This document shows, piece by piece, positions 44,394-56,076 of a stretch of DNA of 64,000 bases (position 1 is its first letter; each line of letters opens with the position of its first letter). The notes beneath the pieces were generated by a model, which did no database searches, was not told the DNA's origin, and saw only the letters and a program-made list of their open reading frames with translations. The position numbers and the translations under genes are program-made. The DNA comes from Cladopsammia gracilis (Eukaryota; Cnidaria; Anthozoa; Scleractinia; Dendrophylliidae). The stretch spans positions 795,501 to 859,500 of the forward strand of contig JAJGOT010000125.1 in NCBI GenBank assembly GCA_022457155.1, read 5' to 3'.

Positions 44394-45547
44394 GCTGTAC
44401 ACAGCTTGAACTCGTGGCGCCTTTAACTCATTGCAGCATTGATTCCCAAGTGATTTGAGTGCTTTTACAGAGAAACATAAGCTTAAAATTATATCTAATC
44501 AAAGGCTCCCAAGAGCCAACCCGAGAAGAAGAAATGCTAACGCGTAACGTGTAACGCAATATTGCCGTAAGCTTTAATACGTTTTCACACTGACACAGTT
44601 CGATATATATTTTTTTAAATTAAACGTAAGGATTTTTGACGAACGAAAAAAAAAAGTACATCACTTTCATAATGTCCAGTTCGAAAAAAGAAAAAAAAAA
44701 AAAAAAAGGAAAAAAAAAGAAAAAAAAAAGAAGACTTGATAGAGATTCGAACTCGGGCCGTCCGGGACTAAGACTCAAACTCAATCACTGCGCTGTCCAA
44801 GAACACATACTACCTACGTACTAAATTTTATTATTTAAAGCTAGATACGCATCAGAACGCGCGTTTAGGTTGCAAAATCCTTTTAGATCGATTTTAATGT
44901 TGCACTAAAAACTCCAAATGCGAAACATCTGTAAGCTTATTGTTGTCTATATTCGTTTACATCAAATTAATTATTGTTATCGTTGGATTCACGTTGAATT
45001 CCTGTTACGAAACGTGTTCGTAACAAAGCATTTGCTCACTAAGTTTACAGCTGATGGAAGGAGCGAGTGAGTGAGTGAGTGAGAGAATGAATTTTATTTA
45101 AACACCCTTGCCGATAACCTGTTCATCATGCTTTCACGTATACACGGGTTTAAAAGTAAGACTACACTGCATTCACTAGATTCAGTAGCTGACACTTAAG
45201 CTCGACCCGGAGCTCGATCGCTAGGCAAATGGCAAGTTTAATATATAAAACACAAAACTTGCCAGAGCAAAAATCCCACAGGAATAAGCGGCGAACACAA
45301 TATCAAACGGTCCTATCCATCCATGAACGCCTTGAATTGTCTTGAAAGTGTGCAGTTGTACGCAGTAGTTCTTTATCTTGCTTCTGGATTACACAAACGG
45401 AGAGATTTTACGGTATGTATTTCATGGCCGAAAGCCATATAGTCGTCTATATAGACTTAAATATGCATGCATAAATTTGCATGCGCTAATGTGACACGAG
45501 AAAAAAACAAGAAAAGTCAACGCCAGATTTATACCTCGTGTGCTTCG
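44394..45547. other. 1.15-kb insertion of unassigned sequence
   Basis: Compared with other units (AATCAACAAAAAGCGGGCAT) about 1.15 kb is inserted. It starts CAAGAAGCTGTACACAGCTT and ends CTTCGCCACGAGT; ACTCGTGGCG near the left end and CGCCACGAGT at the right end are inverted, so this may be a degraded TIR element. It holds a tRNA-like stretch (44735-44812), a purine-rich A tract (44680-44735) and a GAGT microsatellite (45066-45085). No protein gene recognised. Confidence 0.5.
44735..44812 (-). ncRNA. tRNA-like sequence, possible SINE head or tRNA pseudogene
   Basis: On the minus strand: TTCTTGGACAGCGCAGTGAT, later GAGTTCGAATCTC, which resembles the Pol III B box (GGTTCGANTCC), and then T-rich sequence that could terminate Pol III. 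The A box is imperfect and I could not fold a full cloverleaf. Short A/T-rich tail on the plus strand. Weak support. Confidence 0.35.
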
Positions 45548-46413
45548 CCACGAGTAAAAAGCGGGCATGAATAAGTGATTCTGGCAACTGAAGTAAGTAA
45601 AAAAAAAACTGTTACTCGTCTCCCTCGTATAATTTCTTTTTACTTAATCTTCAACAAATGTTATAAAATCTACAATTTAAAAGCCCTATGAAAACTGAGG
45701 TAGGATGCTGAAGTCACACAATTTGTTATTGCTTTAACTGATCAGTTTTCCTGATATGCAAAAATTAAAGAAAGATTTAATACTCGACGTTTCGGTATAG
45801 TCATGACGCCATTATCAAGAGTAAAGAAAATTTTACAGAGCGAATATTCTGATATTTGCATATTCATCTATTTTCCGCCTTTATATAGTCTATTACCCGG
45901 CCTATATCGATCACCTGGGGAAAAAACAGAAATTATAAACACCTAATGAGAACACAAACTTGGGGAAACAAATGATAACTTTACACCGACATGTATTTAT
46001 TTTACAGTAGTATAGTATAAATGCAATGACAAAATTTTGTGCACAAAATGGCGAATATCAATTGCAATACGAAGCAGTCGCTTTCAGTCGTACACTGCTT
46101 GCTGAATTTTTTTTTCTTTTTTCAAAAAAGGCCGTCTGGTTTGTTTATAGCGCTACGAACTTCGGCAATTCGACCAAGAATCCATACAGTACCCTTTTGC
46201 GACACAATGAAAACACTCGCAGCTTTTATCACTATTAGGTACTTTTATTTTTACCACTAGTTTTCTACTCATTAGCTGAATGATTTTTCGCTTTGCATTA
46301 CAGAAGAGACGCCATCTTTCTATTCCTTACCACTACTTCCTTATGCGATGCTGGTAGCTTAACTTGAATATTAACCAAATAAACTAAATTTACACTTTTT
46401 AGCCTGTCCAGAC
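45548..46413. repeat. Array unit resumed: modules and 3' flank of GPCR copy 6
   Basis: Resumes at AAAAAGCGGGCATGAATAAG, equivalent to unit 1 position about 850, with a module near 46041 and the empty site of the 8.7-kb transposon (AATCCATACAGTACCC at about 46177). No gene. Confidence 0.7.
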
Positions 46414-46911
46414 TTATGGTGGCCGATGTGAAGATCGATACTGTACTTGACAAAACATAAATGATGAAGCACGACATACTGTGGGAGCGAAATTGTAAAT
46501 ATTCCAGTTTACCACTGTAACAAAACCCAGGATAGAGATAGTAAAGAGAGGTTGCGAAATTAGACCGACGCCAAGATCAGTGAAATGACTATAGAAAGTA
46601 CTGCCAAACTTATAGCTACAGTAAAGATGATGGAATATCCGAAATGCAAGTACATAAATATACCGCCCGAAACCGTCAGCAATTACATGTGTAACCAGAA
46701 TCAGGATATGAGTGCACGAACTCGCCTTAATGTTACTGGCGGTCGATACTCCACATAAAGTATAGGATGAAGCACGGCATACTTTGAAATCAAAATTATA
46801 AATATTCCAGTTCATCTCTGTAACATTGCTATTACCCAAGATGTAGATCGCAATTAGTGGTTGCAGAATTAGACCACCGCAAAGATCCATAACCGCCTTT
46901 TCTGTAAGCAC
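46414..46911 (-). pseudogene. GPCR copy 6, scrambled fragment with TM2-TM3 present twice
   Basis: The minus-strand translation contains LILQPLIAIYILGNSNVTEM followed by NWNIYNF and VCRASS, and further on TDLGVGLISQPLFTISILGF with NWNIYNFAPTVCRASSFMFC. Both correspond to the TM2-TM3 region of the intact receptors. Between them are pieces from the TM4-TM5 region in another frame. TM1 and TM5-TM7 are missing in order. A remnant of two recombined copies; not functional. Confidence 0.82.
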
Positions 46912-48156
46912 GACTAATTTAACGCACGGTAAAGAAGCTAGGAAAGCGTCTCCCCGGTATAACTTGTTTGCACGTAATCTTAAATAATGTTGTAAAAATC
47001 ACAATTGAGGCCAAACTCTATAAAAATAGGAGGGATGCTGGAGTCACATAATATTTTACGGCTTCAATTGATCACTTTCACCGGGTGGTAACTTTCTAAT
47101 TCTTATATTTGCACATTCGTCAATATTTTTCCTCCTTTTGATCTATTTGAGTCTATACTCCGACCTATGTCGATGATCTGGAGAAAATATGAAAAATATA
47201 AATGCTCACAGAGAATAGAAACTTTGGGAAATAAAACACAACTTTACGCTGCATGACATGTTTTTATTTTACAAGGTATATCTAAATGGAATATTCATAT
47301 TTATTTGAGTATATTACGCTGCCTATGTCGATCATCTGGTAAAAAGATGAAAAATATAACGCTCGTAAAAAAAAACAAGCTTGGGGAAATAAAATAGAAC
47401 TTCACGCTGACATGTTTTCAGATTTTACAAGGTACATGTATATCAAAATGGCATACGTAAAAACGAAGCAGTCGCTTCCAGTCGTGCCCTGATGGCTGAA
47501 ATAAATTATTTTTCGTTCCAAAAAGATCGCGGCCGGATTGTGAGCACCGAACATTTTCAGTTTTAAATGCTATTTCTCGTCAAAGGGCGTTCCATTTCTG
47601 ATTGTCCAAAATTTTCAACACGGCATGGCAGAATCCCGATACAGACCCATTTACGACACATTGAAAATACTAACTTTTAACACTTATAAGACATTTTTAT
47701 TGTATTTCACAGCTATTTTTTAATCACTACCTAAAAGCTTTTTCACTTTTATTGCATTTCATAAGAGACGCGATCTTTTCATTATTGCTCACCACTACTT
47801 GCTGCAGTTTTATGTGATGCTCAGTCGTATCTTAACGTAAAATTTCGTTGGTTTAACGTCTGACATTTCTTATCACAATACAAACTGTCAAATTATACGA
47901 CCTTGTTTAAACTACTTTAGCCTTCTATATCCTCTATGGCATATATCATACACTTAATTTGTCTGCAAGTACTGCAGAGTTCCGTGCAAAGGTTCTGTGT
48001 TAAAATTTTAAACAATCGAACGTTATTTTGATGTTATGAAACTGACAGATGTAAGGTATTTCTTGAAAAAAGTCTATAATATTTTTTTAAGGTTTCATTC
48101 AACTGACTTGACTGTTCTTTTTCGTAAATCGTCCCTCGATCCGTATTGATCTTAAC
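46912..48156. repeat. Array unit sequence between GPCR copies 6 and 7, no gene
   Basis: Resembles 24770-25790 closely (ACTCCGACCTATGTCGATGA block, TTTTACAAGGTATATCTAAA, then GGCGTTCCATTTCTGATTGT), then the 3' flank of the next receptor (TCTTGAAAAAAGTCTATAAT). The module at about 47450 lacks its GCGCACAAAA block. Confidence 0.65.
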
Positions 48157-49101
48157 TTAAAAACAACAAAACAACTGTCTTATTGTGGCTTTCACTGCAT
48201 ATCTCACATCTCTCATCTTCCAACAGTACAGTAACGGGTTTAGAGATGAGTTTAAGTAAAGGAGAGTTGCTGTAAAATCCAAGGCGGTTCTAGCGGTAAT
48301 ATCGCTTAAATTAACTACGTTTCTTATTATAACACAAATACTATATGAAACATAGCATGCAACTAAAGCCAACTGCATCCAAGCTATGCTGGAAACGGTC
48401 TTCTTGTATCTTACTACGTTTAATGGCATTTCGGCTCCTCTGTTCGGTTGTCCTTGAACGTGGGCTTATTGCACTTGAGCTTGCTGTTGTCGAAGTGTAA
48501 GGAAGATCTTAGTGTAAGAAACGACAGAGATTACAAAGGAAAGTGTACCCAAACCTACTGCTGTATTTAAGGCGATGAAAAGGCTAAAAAAAAAAATTAT
48601 GAGTACAACTGAAAAAGCAATTAAACAGAAGCAGGATATAACTGCACGAACTCGCCTCAATGTTACGAAGTGTCTGTATCTTAGTCGCAGCAACAGTGCG
48701 AGCAGTCTGTCCACACTTATGGCGGTCGATGTTAAGATGGATACTTCACAAAAAAAAATGGATGAAGCACCACATACTCTGAGAACGAAAGGAAGAATAT
48801 TCGAGTTTATCTCTGTAACATAAAAACCCAGCATGTAGATGGTAAAGGCTGGTTGCGAAATTAGACCAACACCAAGATCAGTGACTGCCAGGCATCCAAA
48901 CAGCAGTTTTGAAGGTGGATGAAGAGAAGACACTTTACGAAGAGCAACCAGGATCAGAGTATTGCCCAGAAATGCGGTTAAGGATAGGAAGATATTTATA
49001 GCTAACAAAAATACGTCTATGCCTGATGGTAAGATACTTGCAAAGCCAACGGTTTGGTTTATCGGGCTGGTGGCATTTCCATCTTCTGTAAAGTTCGCCA
49101 T
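48157..49101 (-). pseudogene. GPCR copy 7, complete except for one in-frame stop in ICL3
   Basis: The reading frame from MANFTEDGNATSPINQTVGF to QLFCCF is continuous over 945 bp apart from TAA at 48468-48466 (codon 212), in CAAGTGCAATAAGCCCACG. Other copies have CAAGTACAAGCCCACG, so a 3-nt gain created the stop without shifting frame; a second 3-nt gain follows before EMPLN. All seven TM segments, SVDRLLALL, CYVSYS in TM6 and [11 protein letters not shown] are present, and TM3 has a Cys (VCGASS). A TATA-like element is retained 221 bp upstream. Either a recent pseudogene, a polymorphic null, or a truncated receptor of TM1-TM5. Confidence 0.88.
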
Positions 49102-49321
49102 TTTTGTGTTACGACGTTCTGTTGTAGTGATATACTAGAGTCGACTGACTTCTCTTTGAATAGGTTGATAACACGCAAGGTGCCTTTATAACTGTCCTTA
49201 CCTGCCTTACGAGAATGCTGACAAGGAGGCGCTACCATCATTATACTATTAAATATCGTATGTTTTGACATGTTTATAACTATGTGGTAAAATAATCTAC
49301 AATTTAATCGACAAGTTTCGC

Positions 49322-49329
49322 TATTTATA
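49322..49329 (-). promoter_or_regulatory. Candidate TATA box of GPCR copy 7
   Basis: TATAAATA on the minus strand, 221 bp before the start. The flank between it and the gene has lost about 50 bp (AAGTTTCGCTATTTATAAG) compared with 3.2 kb, so the palindrome's left half is gone. Confidence 0.4.
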
Positions 49330-49649
49330 AGTGAAGGTGATCATTTGTATGTGATACCCCAACACATTTATGTTGTTTTTGGCCACATTTTATCACGTCG
49401 GCAACCGTTATTAGATTACAAACTTCATTTATTTATTCAAGCAACTGAAGGTCTTGTTTAGCAGCTGAAGAGGAAGTTGTCTAAACTGAGGAAGTTGGCT
49501 AAACTGTTCTGAAAACGCTCAACAAACATTGTTTCCACAGCCCTAAAAAAATGAACATAATATTCTTGACTTATTGAGACCTGAACCATAGTTTTATAAC
49601 TTCTTATTCTCGTATACACTTTCGTCGCCCGCAACAAGATCTCTTCGGA

Positions 49650-50134
49650 AGGGGTATGGAATGGTCTTTGCGAGCATTTGCGAGCATGCGAGCACTTTAG
49701 AGAAAACAACAGGCGAGCAGCGAGCACTTCGTAAATTTTCAATACTGTATCAGCTTGTATCATTATAATGATAAATTTCATTTCTGAAAGCCACCTTTCC
49801 CGTCATCCCACGTTATTCAAATCAGAATTGATATGCCCCATCCTTTCAATCCGTAGACGCCCTGTGACCTATTGCTCTCTGTAAGTCTTCCGATTGAATA
49901 GCATATTTGATGGCATTTGGCAGGACATTTATTTCTGCACCAAGAAACCTACAAAGCACGATTTAAGAAATTTCGAGCAATCAGCAAATTTTAACAAGAA
50001 TCCGAGCATGCGAGCAATTGCGAAAATTTTGCGAGCACGAGCAAGTGAGCACTGGTCTAAATTTTGCGAGCAAATCGAGGAAAGGCCACATTTTGCGAGC
50101 ACTTGAAAATTTTAAGGGACCATTTGACACCCCT
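49650..50134. mobile_element. GCGAGCA-rich MITE, copy 1 (485 bp, 6-bp TTCGGA duplication)
   Basis: Begins AGGGGTATGGAATGGTCTTT, ends ACCATTTGACACCCCT, i.e. inverted ends with AGGGGTRTSRAATGGTC. TTCGGA is present on both sides (49644-49649, 50135-50140) and once at the empty site of other units (CCCTTCGGAAACC). Many copies of GCGAGCA lie near both ends. No coding capacity. Superfamily not certain; a 6-bp duplication excludes typical hAT, Harbinger and Tc1 elements. Confidence 0.85.
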
Positions 50135-51474
50135 TTCGGAAACCAGCTTGTAACCGAATGGGTGTACTTGAATAAATTAAGTGATCTCTTTGTCTTCAAC
50201 GTAGCGGCTGACACGTTATTAAAAATTAGGTGAAAACGGTATCAGCAGTTTTCCACAGTAACAAGGTGCTGTGGCTGGCATCATTCTACTATTAAATATC
50301 GTTAAACGTTTGACATCTATGAAGCCACATATAAGGTTATACATCTCTTCAACACTATAAAAGAAATGAAATAAAAGCGCCCTCGGTTATCTTTTCAGGA
50401 TTTATAATGTTTCTTGGCTTCTGAGCAAATGGGCCATAAGGAACCTGAATCAGTGATGCCTATTGCTCATACATGATCCGTTCATAGCTGAAGCTAATTA
50501 TGAACATATTCATTGATATACACCTAGGAGAGGAAATTTTAATATACGCCTAGGAGAGGAAATTTTAAAATGTTATGGCTTCAGCTGAATGGTTTTTCAT
50601 GATGATAATTTTTTGATGTTTGCATATTCGTTTATTTTCCGCCTTTATATCCATTTCAGTCTATTACCCGATCAATGTCGATCATCTGGAGAGAAGATGG
50701 AAAAAATTCTAACAAAGAAAAGGAATTTGGGAAAATACAACACAACTTTACGCTGAAACGTTTTTTATTTTATAAGGTACTTGTATTAGTATAACTGTCA
50801 TATATAAATTAAATAGTCAAATTTTGCACACAAACGGCGAATACCAATTGCAAAAGTAAAGAAGTCGCTTTAACCAGTCATGCCCTACTGAGTGAAGTAT
50901 TGTAAATTATTTTCCTCACAAAAAGGATCGACTAGGTTGTGAGTGCGCTGATCTTTTTAAGTTTTGAGTGCTATTTTTTCTTCAGAGGTCGTTTTATTTC
51001 CAATAAACCAATCATTCACAAAACGGTCAAGACAGCAAGTCAATTTTTCAATTTAAACCAGAAACCATACGGCACCCTTTTTCACATGTAACTTTTAACA
51101 CCGCATTAGGTAACTTTATTTTTTATCAAAACGTTAAACTAGTTTTCAATTACTATACCTAGAAGCTTTTTCACTTCTTGATTAATTGCATTTCAGAAAA
51201 GCCGCCATATTTCTATTCCTTACTGCTACTTACTGCCATGTTAAATGATAACGGAAGCTTCGCGCAAGTTTGATCCAAATACACAGACGTCTGAAGTTAA
51301 ACAGCTACATTTGTTATCACTGAACCACTAAGTTTTACGCCCTCGTTTAAACTAATATACCTCCTACTCTATCCTCTATGTAATATGTCATGTACATAGC
51401 CGTTTTGTCTGCGAGTAGTTCACTGCATTTCGTTTGATTTACTGAATAGTTAAAACTGTGAGTGTTTTTAAATA

Positions 51475-51806
51475 CCGTATTTTCTCGATTAAACGCCGGG
51501 TATAATAGAGGAAGTTGTAAGTAAGCCCCTCAAACGTTTATTTGTGGTACAATAAACTTAATATTTAGGGGCAGCTACCAAGAAAACAAGAATAATAACC
51601 GTTTCTTAAAAAATGGCGGGCACGAAAAAACTGCTGATTCAAAGAAACGCCGGGTCCATTAGACCAAGGGTCAATTCAATAAAACTTGTACACTGTCTTG
51701 TAATTTACAAGCGTAGCTATTATTTTCAACCTCTGAAACAATGGCTACACTTGTAAATTACACTTGGGGGGGGGGGGGGGGGGGGCGTTTAATTGAGAAA
51801 ATACGG
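51475..51806. mobile_element. 332-bp MITE with CCGTATTTTCTCGATTAAACG ends
   Basis: Left end CCGTATTTTCTCGATTAAAC and right end GTTTAATTGAGAAAATACGG are inverted over about 23 bp. A run of about 23 G sits inside the right TIR (51763-51785). It is inserted in the stretch GTGTTTAATAATCTACAATT of other units. The target duplication could not be fixed. Confidence 0.75.
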
Positions 51807-52087
51807 AAATCTACAATTCATTTATTTGACAAATTTCTGACGGCATTGATAAACTAAAAGGAATTTCTATCGCAACGTCGAAAATAGCGATATTTCAAGT
51901 GAAAGTGGTCACTTTTATGTTACACGACAACATATTCATATGGTTTTTTACCACACCTTTTTCAGGTCGGTAACTGCTATTCAGAGTAAACCACAAACTT
52001 TATTTCATTATTTATTCAAGCAACTTACGATGTTTGTCAACTGCTTAGCAGCTGAAAAGGAAGTTATTGAAACACTTGGTAAATTAG

Positions 52088-52637
52088 AGGGGTATCGAAT
52101 GGTCCCTTAAAATTTTCAAGTGCTCGCAAAATGTGGCCTTTGCTCGATTTGCTCGCAAAATTTAGACCAGTGCTCGCTTGCTCGTGCTCGCAAAATTTTC
52201 GCAATTGCTCGCATGCTCGGATTCTCGTTAAAATTTGCTGATTGCTCGAAATTTCTTAAATCGTGCTTTGTAGGTTTCTTGGTGCAGAAATAAATGGTCT
52301 GTCAAATGCCATCAAAATATACGGTCATATACTATTCAATCGGAAGACTACAGAGAGCAATAGATCACAGGGCGTCTACGGATTGAAAGGATGGGGCATA
52401 TAAAATACTATGATTTGAATACCGGTAACGTGGGACTAGGCCTGGGGGAGAGGTGGCTCTCAGAAATGAAATTTGTCATTATGATTGATACAAGGTAATA
52501 CAGCGTTGCAAATTTACGAAGTGCTCGCTGCTCGCCTGTTGTTTTTCGTAAAGTGCTCGTTGCTCGCAACAGAAATTTGATGACTGCTCGTGCTCCCAAG
52601 AAAAACACAGTGCTCGCATAGACCATTCGATACCCCT
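52088..52637. mobile_element. GCGAGCA-rich MITE, copy 2 (550 bp, 6-bp AATTAG duplication)
   Basis: Begins AGGGGTATCGAATGGTCCCT, ends AGACCATTCGATACCCCT. AATTAG flanks it on both sides (52082-52087, 52638-52643) and occurs once in empty units (GGTAAATTAGAATAAACGAG). Opposite orientation to the copy at 49650: here TGCTCGC motifs lie at the left. The centre (CGGAAGACTACAGAGAGCAA, GGGCGTCTACGGATTGAAAG) is shared with copy 1 in reverse. Confidence 0.87.
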
Positions 52638-54265
52638 AATTAGAATAAACGAGTATGAGTGATTATGCGCTACTTGTTAAACAGTTATCGATGGACCAGT
52701 GACAACAAGGTGCGGGGGCTCTCGTCATTTTACTAATAAACATCGTTAAACGTTTGATATTTATGTAGCCACACAGCTAATTTACAAATCCTTTTTAATG
52801 AAAAATTAAAGAAAATTGATGTATACTGAGCAAATTATAATTTTGCGGCTAACTCATAGCTAATGCTTGCCATGAAGACGGGCATGATTTCAAGGTCACT
52901 GTAAACATTTAGACGAAGAATAATTTTCTCGCGTTTGCCAGGTGAATTTACTATTAGAAACGAGGCATACTACAAGACTATAGGGAGCCACGTTAAACGT
53001 CAGCTCTGCCTAGCGTTGCTGCTAATTCATGTCGCTATTTATACAAAAAAAAATTAAAAAGTTTAGATATTAAATGACATTAATACTCGCCAGGAAAGCA
53101 AAACAGCTTCCAAGTTAGGCGAATTCACTTGAAAGAACTCTTAATTTTACATAAAAAGGCACTTGCGTAAGACCGACAAATTTAATTACTTCGAATAGGA
53201 GCTTGGACTATAAAGCGGTTTTTCATTAGTCATATAGTCATACTGGGAACTGAAATTATATAAACAGTTGCTTTACTCCCTCGCATAACTCATTTGCACT
53301 TATCTTCAACAAATTTTGAAAAATTTTAGAAGCCTAATGGAAGTTTGAGGGATCCTGGAGTTTCACAAACCGATCAATGGAGAAAAGATGAAAATAACGC
53401 TCACTGGTATATCTTAATCGAACACTCAACTTTTGTGCACAAAAAGGCGTATATCAATTGAAGCTAAAATAAATTATTTTCATTATGAAAAAGATAAATT
53501 TGTTATTATTTTATCATAGTTTGGGTTTTATTCAAAGAACGCTTTATTTTCAATTGTTCAAACGTTCAACATGGTCCAGACAGCGAGCCAATTTTAATTC
53601 AACCAAGAATTCGTGCAGCACTCTTTAGTCTCTTTAGTGAAACAATGAAAACACTAGCAGCTTTTAATAGTCTGGCTGCTTTACGAATTGAGCAAAAGCC
53701 TTAGAAAAGGTTTTTTATTTGTTTTTACACACTTCCAACAAAAAGGGGCTTGTAAATATATAGCCACATAGCTTATTATACCCCCTCTGAGTAAAACAAT
53801 TGTCTCGCGTCATCGAACTTCCTTCGACGGTCACAAAATTGCGACATTTTCTAGTGAAAGTGAGCATTTTTAGTTCACCTCCAACATAATTATATTGTTT
53901 TTGCCCGCCGCATCTCAAGGTCTTGTAAATTTATAGTAAGCTTATTATACCCCCTCTAAGAAAAAAAAATGCCCGACGTCCTCAATAAATACAATTACTA
54001 GGAATTTCCTTGGACAGTCACAAAATCGCGACATTTTCTAGTGAAAGTGGGCATTTTTAATTCACACCCAACATAATTATATTGTTTTTGCCCGCCGCAT
54101 CTCAAGGTCTTGGTCACCTGCTAAAATTTGGCACATCGTTAGTTAAAAAGGATGCTAATGGCTTTAGAATCAACAAAAAGCGGGTTTTGGCAACTGAAAT
54201 AATAAAAAATCTGTTACTCGTCTCCTTCGTATCATTTATTTTTACTTAATCTTCAACAAATGTTA

Positions 54266-54426
54266 GGGCCGATTTACACGGTACAACTTTGTCGCATGCG
54301 ACACGCTTAAAACATGCTTACGACATGCTTACAACACGAATTACTCCGTGTAAATCAACTCAAGTCATGTCGTAAGCATGCCGTAAGCGCGTCGCATGTA
54401 ATAAAGTTGTACCGTGTAAATCGGCC
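54266..54426. mobile_element. 161-bp PIF/Harbinger-like MITE, TTA target duplication
   Basis: Ends GGGCCGATTTACACGGTACA and its complement (TGTACCGTGTAAATCGGCCC, slightly offset by AAGT). TTA on both sides (54263-54265, 54427-54429). The paralogous empty site at about 45655 reads AACAAATGTTATAAAATC, one TTA. Confidence 0.87.
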
Positions 54427-54689
54427 CTTATAAAATCTACAATTTAAAAGCCCTATGAAAACTGAGGTAGGATGCTGAAGTCACACAATTTGTTATTGCT
54501 TTAACTGATCAGTTTTCCTGATATGCAAAAATTAAAGAAGATTTTCGGTGTAGTCATGACGCCATTATCAAGAGTTAAGAAAATTTTACAGAGCGAATAT
54601 TCTGATATTTGCATATTCATCTATTTTCCGCCTTTATATCTATTCAAGTATATTACCCGGCCTGTATCGATCACCTCGAGAAAAAAAAT

Positions 54690-54950
54690 ATACATATATT
54701 TAACAACTATTCACCGAAGTGGAGGTGGGTAGTGGTGAATATTGACCGAGCCGCGAGGACTATCTTGCGGTCTTAGCTTTAAGCTTTCATCCGACAACGT
54801 TAATTGAAAAAGCTGTAAACACTCGTTTTCAAAAAGGTTGGACAAAACAAAGGAAACAATGTTCCTATGACATCAGCCGCGCGTCAGTGTACTCTGATAG
54901 ATCATAGGCAACGACCAATCATAGAGCGCGTAGTATTCAGTCCATTGTAT
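54690..54950. other. About 260-bp insertion, possible dispersed repeat
   Basis: Other units go directly from GATCACCTGGGGAAAAAACA to ATACAAACTTGGGGA. Here about 260 bp intervene, starting near TTTAACAACTATTCACCGAA and including GTGGTGAATATTGACCGAG. ATTCACC / GGTGAAT form a short inverted pair. No coding sequence; probably a non-autonomous repeat. Confidence 0.5.
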
Positions 54951-56076
54951 AAATATCACAAACTTGGGGAAACAAATGATAACTTTACGCCGACATGTTT
55001 TTATTTTACAGTATATCTAAGTGCAATGCCAACATTTTGCGCACAAAATGGCGAATATCAATTGCAATACGAAGCAGTCGTCTTCAGTCGTGCATTGCTG
55101 GCTGAAATTGTTTTTTTTTTTCTTTTTTCTAAAAAGGCCGTCTGGTTTGTTTATAGCGCTACGAACTTTAAGTTTTAAATGTTATGTCCAACACCCGCAA
55201 ACGGCGAGCAAAACTTTCAATTCGACCAAGAATCCATACAGAACCCTTTTGCGGGACAACTTTTACCGAGTGAAAGGCGTGAAAATTTTTTCTTGGAAGT
55301 GCAGAATTTCCGAAAGCGACCCGATCTATTCCGAAGATGTTCGAAGATGTTCCGAAGAATTCGGAAGTTCCCATGGACCTCAGATCTCCGTTGAATAACA
55401 TCCAGTTGTAATTGTAATGTTCAGAACGATAAAAAAATACAAAAAAGTACCATATTTTCATGAACGTAACTAATTAATTAATTAACTAACTAACTAATTG
55501 GAGGATGCGATCAGGTAAGGTGGATCAACTCACGCCTAAGGCGTGAGACTTGCTTTGTATAAAACATTCGCAGCTGTTATAACTATTAGGCACTTTTATT
55601 TTTACCACAACAAGTTTTTTATCAGTACTTAAATGATTTTTCGCTTTGCTTTTGCTTTGCTTTTCTATTCCTTACCACTACGTCCTGCAATTTTATGCGA
55701 TGCTGGTAGCTTATCTTGAATATTAACCAAATAAATGAAAATTTCTTAAGTTTATAATCTAACCATTTTTAATACAATTCAATCGCCAAATTATATATAC
55801 GGCCTTGTTTAAACAACTTTATATCTCCTACCATATCCTCTAACAAGTATGTAATATCCCATACACTTAGTTTGTCAGCAAGTAGCTTCGTGCTTTGCGT
55901 TTGTGTTAAAATTTCAAACAATTATTGAACGTTGATATGAAGTAACGAAAAACTACATAGTATTTGAACTTATTTCCTAGATAAAGGGAACGGCTTTTTA
56001 ACAAAGTCTATTAAGGTTTCATTTAACTTGAAAGTGATTTTTCGGAAATCGCCAATCGATCCGCTACTGCCTTAAC

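Larger units (their letters stand above)
49330..53089. repeat. Array unit sequence with three MITEs, no gene
   Basis: Equivalent to unit 1 positions 3315-5713, interrupted by TIR elements at 49650-50134, 51475-51806 and 52088-52637. A module lies near 50822. The host portions keep blocks such as CCCTCGTTTAAACTAATATA and GGTCGGTAACTGCTATT. Open frames around 49460-50230 are MITE sequence. Confidence 0.7.
53090..56076. repeat. Last array unit: modules and 3' flank of GPCR copy 8
   Basis: Unit start block at 53100, modules near 53434 and 55038, and a partial internal duplication (the CTTATTATACCCCCTCT block occurs at 53770 and again at 53938). It is interrupted by a 161-bp MITE at 54266, a 260-bp insertion at about 54690 and unrelated sequence at 55255-55555 that contains the palindrome CTCACGCCTAAGGCGTGAG (55529-55547). 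No gene supported; open frames at 54867-55398 are module sequence. Confidence 0.65.
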
